Shown one piece after another: positions 1 to 8,496 of a stretch of DNA of 64,000 bases (positions are counted from its first letter, which is position 1; each line of letters starts with the position of its first letter). The notes under the pieces were generated by a model, which worked only from the letters and a program-made list of their open reading frames with translations, was not told the DNA's origin and did not search any database. Source of the DNA: an uncultured Cohaesibacter sp. (lineage in GTDB: Bacteria; Pseudomonadota; Alphaproteobacteria; Rhizobiales; Cohaesibacteraceae); contig NZ_OY781114.1 in assembly GCF_963676485.1 (NCBI RefSeq), positions 868,001-932,000 on the forward strand, given 5' to 3'. The translations under genes were made by a program, and so were the position numbers.

Positions 1-645
1 GCCATCAAGAGTGGCTTTTGAGAGCGGATCAGGCAGGAACGGACAGCCCTGTTCGGCATGGAGGCGCATGCGCTGATGAAAGATCTGGTCAGCCAGCCCG
101 CGCGCCGCCATGAGCGACTGGATTTCAAGAGAGGTCTGGCAAATAATGGCGCAAAGAAGCAAGGCATTGCTGGAAAAGTCGCTGCCCAGATTGCGCAGCA
201 ACTCGCACACCACTTCATTTTGCCCGCGCGACATCAGCGCATCCACGACTGGTTCAGGCACCCGCTGACGGCGTGCAATGGCGCGCAACACGCTCTCGCT
301 GCGTTCCCGCGCTGCCTGCAGCAGGGTTTCCTGACTGAGCATGGGCGAATATTCATAAAGGGTCGTGACCAACTCGTCATTCTCACCCGCCAACTTTTCT
401 GCCAGAGGCGTCGAGATATGTCTGGTTCGCGCCAACAAGGTAATGATGTCGCGACGCACGGATAGGTCGATCTGATCGTAAAGATCCAGCACAAGCGAAG
501 AGAAGAGCTCCCGTTCAGTTTCGGTCGGCTCATGCCCTGTTCTGCGCACATATTCAGCCGCCACCTTGCGTACCAGCAAGGAGCGAGCCGAGGGATCTTT
601 TTCCCGTGCCAAAGTCTGAAATTGATCAACGATATTTTCCGTCAT
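1..645 (-). CDS. DUF2336 domain protein, 5' part (runs off left edge)
   Basis: The frame starts with ATG at 645, five bases after a GGGGAG ribosome binding site, and stays open to base 1, so only the first 215 codons are seen. The translation is almost wholly alpha-helical with HEAT-like pairs (for example LVRKVAAEYVRR, ALLLCAIICQTSLEIQ) and has no signal peptide or membrane segment. The helical pattern and composition match the alphaproteobacterial DUF2336 family, whose function is unknown. It is transcribed away from the NUDIX gene across a shared intergenic region. The family call is from memory of the pattern, so moderate; the reading frame itself is clear. Confidence 0.75.
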   Translation of the reverse strand, partial: MTENIVDQFQTLAREKDPSARSLLVRKVAAEYVRRTGHEPTETERELFSSLVLDLYDQIDLSVRRDIITLLARTRHISTPLAEKLAGENDELVTTLYEYSPMLSQETLLQAARERSESVLRAIARRQRVPEPVVDALMSRGQNEVVCELLRNLGSDFSSNALLLCAIICQTSLEIQSLMAARGLADQIFHQRMRLHAEQGCPFLPDPLSKATLDG

Positions 646-783
646 GAACTCCCCACAAGCATGCCTACGCCCGGAAGGGCCTGCACCCTATTCCCGAAGC
701 TCCAGACTCAGACCTGCTTATTTCACTGGTACCATCGTGCGCAAGTGATTGCACACAGCAAGAGCATAGAAGCAATTTCTTAA

Positions 784-821
784 GGAGATCTCCATATTGG
801 GTTAAATTGTTGTTACAATTT
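784..821. promoter_or_regulatory. Two palindromes in the DUF2336/NUDIX divergent intergenic region
   Basis: The gene-free stretch 646-1018 holds a perfect 10-base palindrome GGAGATCTCC at 784-793 and, ten bases on, a 7-bp inverted repeat AAATTGT-TGTT-ACAATTT at 804-821. There is no T-run typical of a terminator. Their place between two divergent genes suggests operators or a small hairpin; which regulator would bind is unknown. Nothing else recognisable lies in this stretch. Confidence 0.35.
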
Positions 822-1018
822 GAATTTTCCTGATTTGAGCACCCTTCCAACGATCAATGTTTCAAAGCCATCCCTTGTAAAGCCGACAGGTGTCCGCAAT
901 TTTGGGGCATGGTTGTTTTTCTGCCATAATAATGGCACACGGCTTGATGCCAGAGTGCGCATCTTTTGATAGCCTTAAACCAAACGAAATTGATTTTAAA
1001 ACCGAGTTGATTGATCCG

Positions 1019-1582
1019 ATGAAAATGAAAAGTGACAAGGAAATCGTCCGGCTTTCGCGACGCACGGTCTATCAGAACCGCTGGATGCAGGTGAATGAGG
1101 ACAAAGTGCGGTTCCCCGCCGGTTTCGAAGGGATTTATGGCGTCGTTGAAAAGCCGCCCTTCGCCATCATCATTCCGGTCCATTCCGATGGCCGCATCCA
1201 GATGGTTCAGCAATTTCGCTACCCCATAGGCCGGCGCTGCTGGGAGCTACCGCAAGGATCATGGGAAGACACCCCTGAGAGCACTCCGGAAGCATTAGCG
1301 CGTGGCGAGTTGGCCGAAGAAACCGGCTATCGCGCCCAAAGCATGCAAAAGATCGGCGAGATGTTTCCTGCTGAAGGCCTTTTGAATCAGTTATGCCACA
1401 TATTCGTCGCCCATGGTCTGGAGGAAGGGGAGACCAGCCGCGAGGCAACGGAAACCGACATGGAAACCGCCTCCTTCAGCATGGAAGAAATTATGGCAAT
1501 GTTTGAAAATGGCGAAATGCCGGATGCCAATTCCATGGCAGCTCTGGGCTATTGGAAAATGAAGGCAGGGTTTGGTCTATAG
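1019..1582 (+). CDS. NUDIX hydrolase (ADP-ribose pyrophosphatase-like)
   Basis: Protein of 187 residues (start MKMKSDKEIVRL) with the layout of ADP-sugar pyrophosphatases: an N-terminal beta domain, then FAIIIPVHSDGRIQMVQQFRYP and a NUDIX segment with ELPQGSWEDTPE followed by GELAEETGY. The family hydrolyses nucleoside diphosphates linked to another moiety, using Mg2+ held by the glutamates of the NUDIX box. Here the usual Arg of the REUxEE core is Gly (GELAEE) and the first half of the box is stretched by about two residues. No good ribosome binding site is visible; ATG at 947 or 1025 are alternative starts. Substrate is not determined. Confidence 0.85.
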   Translation: MKMKSDKEIVRLSRRTVYQNRWMQVNEDKVRFPAGFEGIYGVVEKPPFAIIIPVHSDGRIQMVQQFRYPIGRRCWELPQGSWEDTPESTPEALARGELAEETGYRAQSMQKIGEMFPAEGLLNQLCHIFVAHGLEEGETSREATETDMETASFSMEEIMAMFENGEMPDANSMAALGYWKMKAGFGL

Positions 1583-1656
1583 AGCTGCCTTGTCCGGCCA
1601 GCCCGATTTGCATGTGTTTGCATCGGCCTACTATTGGCGCGTGTATTGGTGCGTGC

Positions 1657-2148
1657 CTAGCCTTTCTTCTTTTCCTTTTCGCGCAGCATGCCGGAAACGA
1701 CCTCGACTGTCCGTTCCAGATCGGCTATGGCCTGATCCACATCGGCCCTTTGCTGGCGCAGGATATTGATATGCAGGCTGAAGCGGTCCAATGCTGCGCG
1801 CAACTGTGGTACCTGCCCGTCGCGCAGATCATAAAGATCGAGCATTTCCTTGATTTCGGTAAGAGAAAAGCCGACTTTTTTACCCATCAACACAAGCTTG
1901 AGCCGGGCCCGGTCGCGCCGACTATAAACCCGGTTCACGCCATCCCGGCGCGGGTTGAGCAGATTTTTGTCTTCATAAAAGCGTAAGGTACGCAGCGTAA
2001 CGCCGAATTCACTGGCGAGATCTCCGATGGAATAGGAGAGAGGGCCAGACTGGTTGGTGGCCGCGCTGAGTACATCCTTGCCTTCATCCTTGCCGACATC
2101 TGCGGCAGGTGTGGGCGCTTTTTCCTCTTTCAAAACCATCTCCCCCAA
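1657..2148 (-). CDS. MerR-family transcriptional regulator
   Basis: Protein of 163 residues. After a disordered leader of about 37 residues comes a MerR winged helix-turn-helix (YSIGDLASEFGVTLRTLRFYEDKNLL, with the R-FYE-GLL-type core) and then a coiled-coil dimerisation helix ending in a lysine-rich tail. No metal-binding cysteines of the classical MerR/CueR type are present, so it is not a metal sensor by sequence. It resembles the alphaproteobacterial LiuR-like regulators of branched-chain amino acid or acyl-CoA catabolism, but no such genes are adjacent here. Divergent from the podJ-like gene; a palindrome overlaps its predicted promoter. Confidence 0.88.
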   Translation of the reverse strand: MGEMVLKEEKAPTPAADVGKDEGKDVLSAATNQSGPLSYSIGDLASEFGVTLRTLRFYEDKNLLNPRRDGVNRVYSRRDRARLKLVLMGKKVGFSLTEIKEMLDLYDLRDGQVPQLRAALDRFSLHINILRQQRADVDQAIADLERTVEVVSGMLREKEKKKG

Positions 2149-2202
2149 GACCGGCTGATATCAATCCGGTCTCCTTCTCTACTTCCATTTCCTGTCGTGA
2201 GC

Positions 2203-2240
2203 TTACCCGTGGGTAAACCACCCTGCACCCCGACTGTCAA
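2203..2240 (-). promoter_or_regulatory. Predicted merR promoter with overlapping palindrome
   Basis: On the minus strand TTGACA (2235-2240) and TTTACC (2212-2217) are 17 bases apart and about 65 bases upstream of the MerR start. A perfect inverted repeat TTACCC-GT-GGGTAA at 2203-2216 overlaps the -10 element. MerR-family regulators bind such dyads in promoter spacers, and LiuR-type sites have the form TTACGT..ACGTAA, so autoregulation is a reasonable inference. Confidence 0.45.
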
Positions 2241-2362
2241 CGCTCCGTTCGAATAGACACCTCTTGATTGTGCACAGAAGCACTGAACAACCTGAAGAAA
2301 TCGAAGAAATATGGTGAGCAAATGATTAAAGCGGTCAGTATTTTTTGCAATACGCATCAGGA

Positions 2363-2378
2363 TTAACGCGTTATTTAC
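2363..2378 (+). promoter_or_regulatory. CtrA-like box upstream of podJ-like gene
   Basis: The sequence TTAA-N7-TTTAC at 2363-2378 differs by one base from the CtrA consensus TTAA-N7-TTAAC and lies about 105 bases before the start of the podJ-like gene. PodJ is a cell-cycle-controlled polarity factor in alphaproteobacteria, which makes CtrA control plausible. The rest of 2149-2481 shows no other strong signal, and no GANTC (CcrM/GcrA) site was found. Confidence 0.4.
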
Positions 2379-2481
2379 CCTAACTTATCACAGTACTCTG
2401 GGAAAAGACCGTTTTCGCGGGGGTTCGGGTGCCCGCATTGCGTAGCGGATACCGAGAACCGCAAAGAGTTGAGCCAGTAGT

Positions 2482-5400
2482 ATGATTGATGACACATATA
2501 ACACCGATCGCGATGTAGGCGAATATATAGAAGGTCTTCGGGGCACTGATCGCAACAGGCGTGCGCAGGGTCGCATTCGTACTGCTGCATCCAAAGGTCG
2601 GCCCCAGCAAGATTCGGCTCTTCTGGACGCTATCGAAGATATTGAAGCTCAACTCCATGCATTGGCGGGGGAAGCCGCTCAGGCTCCCGACATGGCTTAT
2701 GACCGAAACCAAGCCCCACAAGAATATCGCACGTCCCGTACCCGTCGGGAAGCAAGAGGAGACCTTGGCTCATCTCCTCGTCGTGGCGGATCACGTGGCG
2801 CGCCGTCCCCTCTGGATCAGGCCAACTATGGCAACGCTCTTGAACGCATAGAAGCTCAGTTGCAACGCGTGGATCAGGCGCTGGAGAAAAAGGGCAGTAG
2901 CCAATTGGCTCGGTCCCGCTCTGGTCTGCATTCTGGTCAGAGCCCGCTGCGTGCCGGGTATTCCGCAGCGGCAAGGCCAGACCATGCCGCAGTCCGCGAG
3001 CAGGAGCCCTACTCCCACTATCAGGACCGCTTTTCGGCCCAGAGCGGAACCGCAGGCCCGAACGCGTCTCTTGATACAGCCATGCGTCAGATGCTTGATT
3101 GCGGCCAGGCGCTGAATGAACAGGTTGCTCGCAGGGCAGAGGCCTCCGTTTCCGAAGTGACGCGCACGGCGCAGAGCGCCTTGAGCGCAGCACAGGAATC
3201 CCAAGGCACATACCGCGATGCACTCGACAAATTGGCCAAACTGCAGGCTCAGGATGACAGCCTCACGATATTGCGTGACGATGTGACCTCCCTGCGCAGG
3301 CTGATCGAAGAAGCCAATTTGACGGGCGCCTCCGATCAGGTATTGCGCGAAATTGCCAGCCTGTCGGGCCGCATCGAGCAATTGTCGACAGCCATTTCCG
3401 AAACCCGTGAAGATCCCGCTATTCTCGAAACGATGCGCGATGTGCGCGCATTGCTCGACCGTTCGGCGCAGGATCCGTCCATCAATGCCCAGTTCGATCG
3501 CATCCTCGCAAGGCTGGATGATATGGATACTGGCAAGCATGAGGAAGATTTCGCCAAATTGTCCGAGCAGATGGACCATTTGCGCGAAATTCTCGCCACC
3601 CAGCCCGATATGCAGCATCTTTCAAGCATTTCCGGCCAGATGAATGAATTGATCGAGCGCCTCGCCACACTGGAAAATGACGTCAAGCGCGTCAACGCGT
3701 CTGATTCGAATTTTGCCGAGCAGAATGGCCTTGAGCAGCGCCTTGCCCAGATGCAGGCTCTGATTGAGCGCCTTGATCCCAATGACAGGCTGAACAGCCT
3801 CGAAAGCCAGTTGGCTTCTCTGGCGGATCGTCTGGAAAATGCTTCCGATCACGCCAGCATTCATAAGCCGCTTGAGGCTCTTGCCCGTCAGGTGGAGAGC
3901 CTTGTGGAATTGACCGATCAGAGCACCCATCGCGACCAGCTGGATATTCTGGCAACATTGGCCGAACGGGTAACCAATCTGGATCAGTTTGTGCGCACCG
4001 AGCAGGCTCCGGCAGTGTCCGAGCGTCGGTTTGATCAGGTTGAGCAAACCCTTGCACGCATTGACGATATGCTCGCCAACAAGATGGAAAGCTCCGATTT
4101 GGGCGCGCTTGAGCGCAGCCTTTCGCGGCTTGCCGACCGCATGGAAGCGCAGGAAGACATTCTGCGCAGCGCGCCTCAGGCTGCCGTTGCGGGCAATAGC
4201 TCCGGCCTTTCCAGCGGCGTTATATCGCAGCTTGAAAGCCAGATCATCGATCTTGCCCAGCGCCTTGACACTGCCAATCAAGTTTCCGACGACCATCAGT
4301 TCTTCGAGATGCTGACGGAACGGCTGGACACACTGGCTGCAGAATTTTCGCGCACGCAGACCCGCTTCGATGCCGTTGACCGCATCGGCGAGGATATTCG
4401 CAAGCTTGCATCGAACAACAGCTTGGGCGGCTCCAACACCGCCAAGGTAGCCGAGCAGGCAGCGATCAAGGCCCTGCAGCAGGTTGGTCCCATTTCCGGT
4501 GGTGGCAACGATGCCGCGCTGGAAGCCATTATCGATGGCCTCAAGGATGATCTACACGGCTTGCGCCGCTTCGCCGAGACCAGTGAGACGGCTACTCAAC
4601 AGAGCCTGAACGGCGTCAGCTCCATGCTCAATGCGATTGTTGATCGCCTTGGCAAGCTGGAAGAACAGGTGCGCGCAGAGGAGCAGAAACCACAGGCCGC
4701 CCTGCCTGGCGCCCCTTTCGAACCGGTCGCAGAGCCCATTGCCAAAGAGCCTAAAGGGCGGGGTCTGGGGAACATCCTGCGCCGCCGGAAGGAAAAAAGC
4801 GAACCCGAAGCATCTCAGGCAAGCCCACAAGCGCCAGAAGGTCGCCCCTTAAGCGCCAGCGAGCTGCTGCAGAATCGCGGCAAGCAGCCATCTCGTAGGC
4901 AACAGGCAGACACGACCGCTACGTCAGCCCCTGCGCGAAGCAGCACGGCTGCCCCCAGAGCTCCTCAACAGGGAACGCCTGCCGCTGCCTCTGCCGGAAC
5001 CGCGGCTCCCGCTGCTGCTTCTGACGAAACCAGACAACCCGGCATCTACCTCTCAGGCAAGGCAGTTAGTGTCTCCAAAGCACAGGCTAATGCAGGTGCA
5101 GCGCGCCAGCCCGGCGAGAGCGCCGCAGCCCAGCATCAGGTCACGGGCAATGTTGCCCTTAAAAATACCGAGCAGGAAGCCCCTGTGGTCAAGCCGAGAA
5201 CCGCTCGTATCGTGCAAGGTGCTCAGGGCTCCCAGTCTGCCCAGGCCGCAAGAAGCGGGTCGCAGCGCGATCAGGGACAGTCCAAAGCCGACTTTATTGC
5301 AGCTGCGCGACGCGCTGCGCAGGCCGCCGCGCAAGAAAGCGCTCAGGTCGAGAAGGAACAGGGACAAGCCGGCAGCTTCCTTGCCCGCTTCAAAGGCAGC

Positions 5401-7119
5401 AAGAAAACCTCTGCAAACACAGAGGCGGAAGCGCAGACGTTAGCCGCAGACCAAGCAGACAAAAGCAAAGGCATGAGCCGCAAAGAGCGCCGGGCAGCCA
5501 TCAAAGAAGCCGCCCGAATGGCCAAGAAAATGCAGAAGGAAACCGCAAGCGACCCCGCCAATGCAGCTATGATTGAGGAAAGCGCGGTTCAATTGCTGGA
5601 AAATGAAGAGGCCAGCAACAGCCTGTTCGCCAAACTTGGCCAGACCTTCTCGCGTCACAGTCGCCCGCTGCTTATGGCCGCGGCAGCCATTCTGCTTGCC
5701 ATCACAACCATCCAGTTGGTGAAGAATCCTGATTCGAGCCTTTATGGCCTGTTCAATGCCGACACCACGCAAACAGAGGGCGTCGAGCAAGGCAACAAAG
5801 CCAATGGAGATATACCTGCTCCAGCAGGAGCGTCTGAGCCTGTTCAAAGCGAACCGCAAGCCTCCGAGCCCGCCGAGCAGCCAGCAGCTTCTAACGATCA
5901 GTCCAGCATCACGCCTTCCTCTGGCAGCGTTACGCCGAATATGAGTGATGAGGATGCCTCGCGCGCCATTGCCTTCTCCCAGCCCACCCTTGCGCAAGAC
6001 AAGCTTGGTGGTCCGCGCGTCAGCAAGCCCGCCGCACAGCCGCTTTCCCATGAGGCGGCGATGGCAAAGGCCAAGGCCTTGCTCAGTCAGCCTGGCAATC
6101 AGGGTATCGACCTGACGCCTACGAGTTCCGTACCCAAAGGCACCAAGCTTGGCGCCTATAAGGCCTTGCAGCAGGAAGCCAAGTCGCAGCCGATGCCTCC
6201 GGTTGTCTCCGAGGACAATAACAGCCCATCGAGCGCCAGCCTTGGCAATGACGTTGGCAGTGAAGAGCAAACGCCCATCATGCAGGCAGCCTCCAGCGGC
6301 AATGTTTTGGCGCAGTTTGAACTTGGCCGCCGCTACACAGTGGGCGAAGGGGTGGAGGTTAATCTCAAGGAAGCAGCCAATTGGTTCGAGAAAGCCGCCA
6401 ACCTCAATATGCCACAGGCGGAATACAGCCTGGCCAATCTTTATGAAAAGGGCCAAGGGGTCAAAAAGGACCTGCAGGTTGCCCGTCTCTGGTATCAACG
6501 CGCCGCCGATCAGGGCAATGTGAAGTCCATGCACAATCTTGCGGTTCTGTATGCCGAGGGCGGCTTGGGCAAACCCGATTTCAAACAGGCGGCCCAATGG
6601 TTCCTCAAGGCAGCCGATCATGGCCTCAAGGATAGCCAGTATAACCTCGCCATCCTGTTTGCTCGCGGCATGGGCGTTAAGCAAGACCTGTTGCAGAGCT
6701 ACAAATGGTTTGCCATTGCAGCCAAGCAGGGCGACAAGGGCGCTGAAGCCAAGCGCGATGAAATCCTGCGCGTCCTCAAGGGGCCACAGCAGAAGGCTGC
6801 AAAGGCGCTGGTGGCAGCCTGGGTGCCCAAAGTGGCCAAGGCATCAGTGAACCAGCTTTCGGCGCTACCGCCCGAATGGGTGGCCACGACACCGGAACAA
6901 TTGGCCAAAGCCAACAAACGGCTCGGAGCAGACCCGCGAGTGATCGCCAAAGCCCAGTCGATGCTTGGCGCTCTGGGCTATAACGCCGGACCGGCCGACG
7001 GCCAGATGGGACCTCGTACACGCACAGCGATCCGCAATTTCCAGGAAATTGCCGGATTGAAGGTGACAGGGACTATCGACGCAGCCTTGCTTGAGGCGCT
7101 GGCACAGCGGGTTATTTGA
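2482..7119 (+). CDS. podJ: PodJ-like polar localisation protein (coiled coil, TM, Sel1 repeats, PG-binding domain)
   Basis: A 1545-residue bitopic protein. Residues about 100-740 are heptad-rich coiled coil rich in Gln, Glu, Leu and Arg; about 740-1050 is an Ala/Pro/Gln/Ser-rich basic linker; a single membrane helix (PLLMAAAAILLAITTIQLV) lies near 1058-1077. The periplasmic part has a disordered stretch, about four Sel1-like repeats (about 1270-1425, for example GEGVEVNLKEAANWFEKAA) and a C-terminal peptidoglycan-binding domain (about 1483-1540, with ALGYNAGPADGQMGPRTRTA). This order is that of PodJ, which marks the new pole and organises polar complexes in Caulobacter and Agrobacterium. The extreme N-terminus lacks the MerR-like start seen in many rhizobial PodJ proteins. 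No strong ribosome binding site precedes the ATG. Confidence 0.85.
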   Translation: MIDDTYNTDRDVGEYIEGLRGTDRNRRAQGRIRTAASKGRPQQDSALLDAIEDIEAQLHALAGEAAQAPDMAYDRNQAPQEYRTSRTRREARGDLGSSPRRGGSRGAPSPLDQANYGNALERIEAQLQRVDQALEKKGSSQLARSRSGLHSGQSPLRAGYSAAARPDHAAVREQEPYSHYQDRFSAQSGTAGPNASLDTAMRQMLDCGQALNEQVARRAEASVSEVTRTAQSALSAAQESQGTYRDALDKLAKLQAQDDSLTILRDDVTSLRRLIEEANLTGASDQVLREIASLSGRIEQLSTAISETREDPAILETMRDVRALLDRSAQDPSINAQFDRILARLDDMDTGKHEEDFAKLSEQMDHLREILATQPDMQHLSSISGQMNELIERLATLENDVKRVNASDSNFAEQNGLEQRLAQMQALIERLDPNDRLNSLESQLASLADRLENASDHASIHKPLEALARQVESLVELTDQSTHRDQLDILATLAERVTNLDQFVRTEQAPAVSERRFDQVEQTLARIDDMLANKMESSDLGALERSLSRLADRMEAQEDILRSAPQAAVAGNSSGLSSGVISQLESQIIDLAQRLDTANQVSDDHQFFEMLTERLDTLAAEFSRTQTRFDAVDRIGEDIRKLASNNSLGGSNTAKVAEQAAIKALQQVGPISGGGNDAALEAIIDGLKDDLHGLRRFAETSETATQQSLNGVSSMLNAIVDRLGKLEEQVRAEEQKPQAALPGAPFEPVAEPIAKEPKGRGLGNILRRRKEKSEPEASQASPQAPEGRPLSASELLQNRGKQPSRRQQADTTATSAPARSSTAAPRAPQQGTPAAASAGTAAPAAASDETRQPGIYLSGKAVSVSKAQANAGAARQPGESAAAQHQVTGNVALKNTEQEAPVVKPRTARIVQGAQGSQSAQAARSGSQRDQGQSKADFIAAARRAAQAAAQESAQVEKEQGQAGSFLARFKGSKKTSANTEAEAQTLAADQADKSKGMSRKERRAAIKEAARMAKKMQKETASDPANAAMIEESAVQLLENEEASNSLFAKLGQTFSRHSRPLLMAAAAILLAITTIQLVKNPDSSLYGLFNADTTQTEGVEQGNKANGDIPAPAGASEPVQSEPQASEPAEQPAASNDQSSITPSSGSVTPNMSDEDASRAIAFSQPTLAQDKLGGPRVSKPAAQPLSHEAAMAKAKALLSQPGNQGIDLTPTSSVPKGTKLGAYKALQQEAKSQPMPPVVSEDNNSPSSASLGNDVGSEEQTPIMQAASSGNVLAQFELGRRYTVGEGVEVNLKEAANWFEKAANLNMPQAEYSLANLYEKGQGVKKDLQVARLWYQRAADQGNVKSMHNLAVLYAEGGLGKPDFKQAAQWFLKAADHGLKDSQYNLAILFARGMGVKQDLLQSYKWFAIAAKQGDKGAEAKRDEILRVLKGPQQKAAKALVAAWVPKVAKASVNQLSALPPEWVATTPEQLAKANKRLGADPRVIAKAQSMLGALGYNAGPADGQMGPRTRTAIRNFQEIAGLKVTGTIDAALLEALAQRVI

Positions 7120-7125
7120 CCCGCT
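7106..7125 (+). terminator. Hairpin over the podJ stop codon
   Basis: Perfect 7-bp stem AGCGGGT / ACCCGCT with a 6-base loop (TATTTG) that includes the TGA stop region. No T-run follows, so it could be a weak or Rho-assisted terminator, or an mRNA 3'-end stabiliser. Confidence 0.35.
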
Positions 7126-7572
7126 CCGTCAGCTCCAACAGCCCTTCATTCGATGGCGCTTAGGACGCCCTTTTACGCTTGGATCGACTTATTGCAGACT
7201 GGTGCTCATCCATAGATCATAATGGCCTGTTCTGGTTGCTCCATCATGCGTATAGAACCCTAACGGGATAAACACCGAGTAAGCAGGCATAAACGCGTCT
7301 CTTTCCGTCAAGGTAGTGCAATTTAACGTTATTTACGAGATGTCTCGTTGACACCGGGGCGCTCTATATGGGATGCATGAAAGCATATATCTTGTGTTTG
7401 GAGCGACGCATGAACGGCGCTTTGAAATAGACAAAAACGCAAATAGCCTATCGGGCCACACCTTGAGCAGGCAAGGCTTGAGGCAATTTGTTCTTGAGCA
7501 ACTTGCCGCGGAGGTCAGGGATAGATTTCCTGACAATCGGCAGAACTGGCGGCTGGAAAACAGGAGTAGCGC
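7126..7572. other. Non-coding stretch with inverted repeat at 7335-7348
   Basis: No convincing gene lies between podJ and the TSUP permease. The one structured element is the inverted repeat ACGAGA-TG-TCTCGT at 7335-7348, directly before a TTGACA-like hexamer at 7348-7353. It is a candidate operator for the permease/TIGR02186 pair. The small frames here have no recognisable domains. Confidence 0.35.
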
Positions 7573-8496
7573 GTGGAGCTCTACCTGCCTATCGCTGAAA
7601 TGCCTGTCAATATCTTTGTCATCCTGGGCATGGGGGGCACGGTCGGGTTTCTCTCGGGCATTTTCGGGGTTGGCGGCGGCTTTCTCCTGACGCCTTTGCT
7701 TATTTTCTACGGTATTTCTCCCGCTGTTGCGGTCGCCTCGGTGACAGCCCAGATCACGGCCTCATCCACGACCGGCGCGCTTGCCTATCTCAGGACAGGC
7801 AATCTGGACCTCAAGCTGGGAACGGTGCTCTTTACAGCCGGCATAACGGGGTCGACAATCGGGGTCTTCGTTTTCAAGCAGCTGCGTGCGCTTGGACAAT
7901 TGGATTTGATCATCTCCGTCTCCTATGTAACCTTTCTTGGTGCCGTTGGCACTTTGATGGTCATGGAGAGCGTGCGCGCCATCGTCAAAGCGCGCAAGGG
8001 CGTCGTCACAACTCGGAAACCGGGCCAGCATAACTGGATTCACGGGCTGCCGCTCAAGATGCGCTTCAAGAAATCCAAGATCTATGTCAGCATTCTGCCA
8101 GTCATCGCCATTGGCGGCATCATCGGATTTCTGGGCACCGTTCTTGGTATTGGCGGCGGCTTCATGCTGGTTCCTGCCCTGATCTATCTGTTGCGCGTGC
8201 CCACCGCCGTAGTGATCGGCACATCGCTCTACCAGATTCTGGTGACCATGGGAGTTGCGACCATTCTGCATGCCACGACCAACCATTCGGTCGATATCGT
8301 GCTGGCGCTCATCCTGATGGTTGGCGGCACCATCGGTGCCCAGTTTGGTGCCCAGATCGGACAGAAGATGAAGGGCGAACAGTTGCGCGCCCTGTTGGGC
8401 ATTCTTGTGCTCATGGTCGGCATGCGGTTTGCCGTGGATCTGGTTCTCGAACCGGCTGATCATTACAGCACCGAGGTGATGGAGGCAAACAGATGA
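7573..8496 (+). CDS. TauE/SafE (TSUP) family sulfite/organosulfur permease
   Basis: An integral membrane protein of 307 residues built from two homologous halves, each opening with the family glycine signature (GFLSGIFGVGGGFLLTPLL near residue 20 and GFLGTVLGIGGGFMLVPAL near 185). TSUP proteins move small anions such as sulfite, sulfoacetate or taurine-derived ions across the inner membrane. The start is GTG at 7573, preceded by an AGGAG ribosome binding site. Its stop overlaps the start of the next gene (ATGA at 8493-8496), so the two are translationally coupled. The substrate cannot be read from sequence. Confidence 0.9.
   Translation: MELYLPIAEMPVNIFVILGMGGTVGFLSGIFGVGGGFLLTPLLIFYGISPAVAVASVTAQITASSTTGALAYLRTGNLDLKLGTVLFTAGITGSTIGVFVFKQLRALGQLDLIISVSYVTFLGAVGTLMVMESVRAIVKARKGVVTTRKPGQHNWIHGLPLKMRFKKSKIYVSILPVIAIGGIIGFLGTVLGIGGGFMLVPALIYLLRVPTAVVIGTSLYQILVTMGVATILHATTNHSVDIVLALILMVGGTIGAQFGAQIGQKMKGEQLRALLGILVLMVGMRFAVDLVLEPADHYSTEVMEANR

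Noticed and set aside
5440-6684. 414-codon minus-strand frame inside the podJ-like gene
   Set aside because: Mirror frame of a long low-complexity coding region; the plus strand has Sel1 and peptidoglycan-binding domains.
7373-7690. 105-codon plus-strand frame before and overlapping the TSUP gene
   Set aside because: It overlaps a well-supported gene start in another frame, lacks a ribosome binding site and matches no family.
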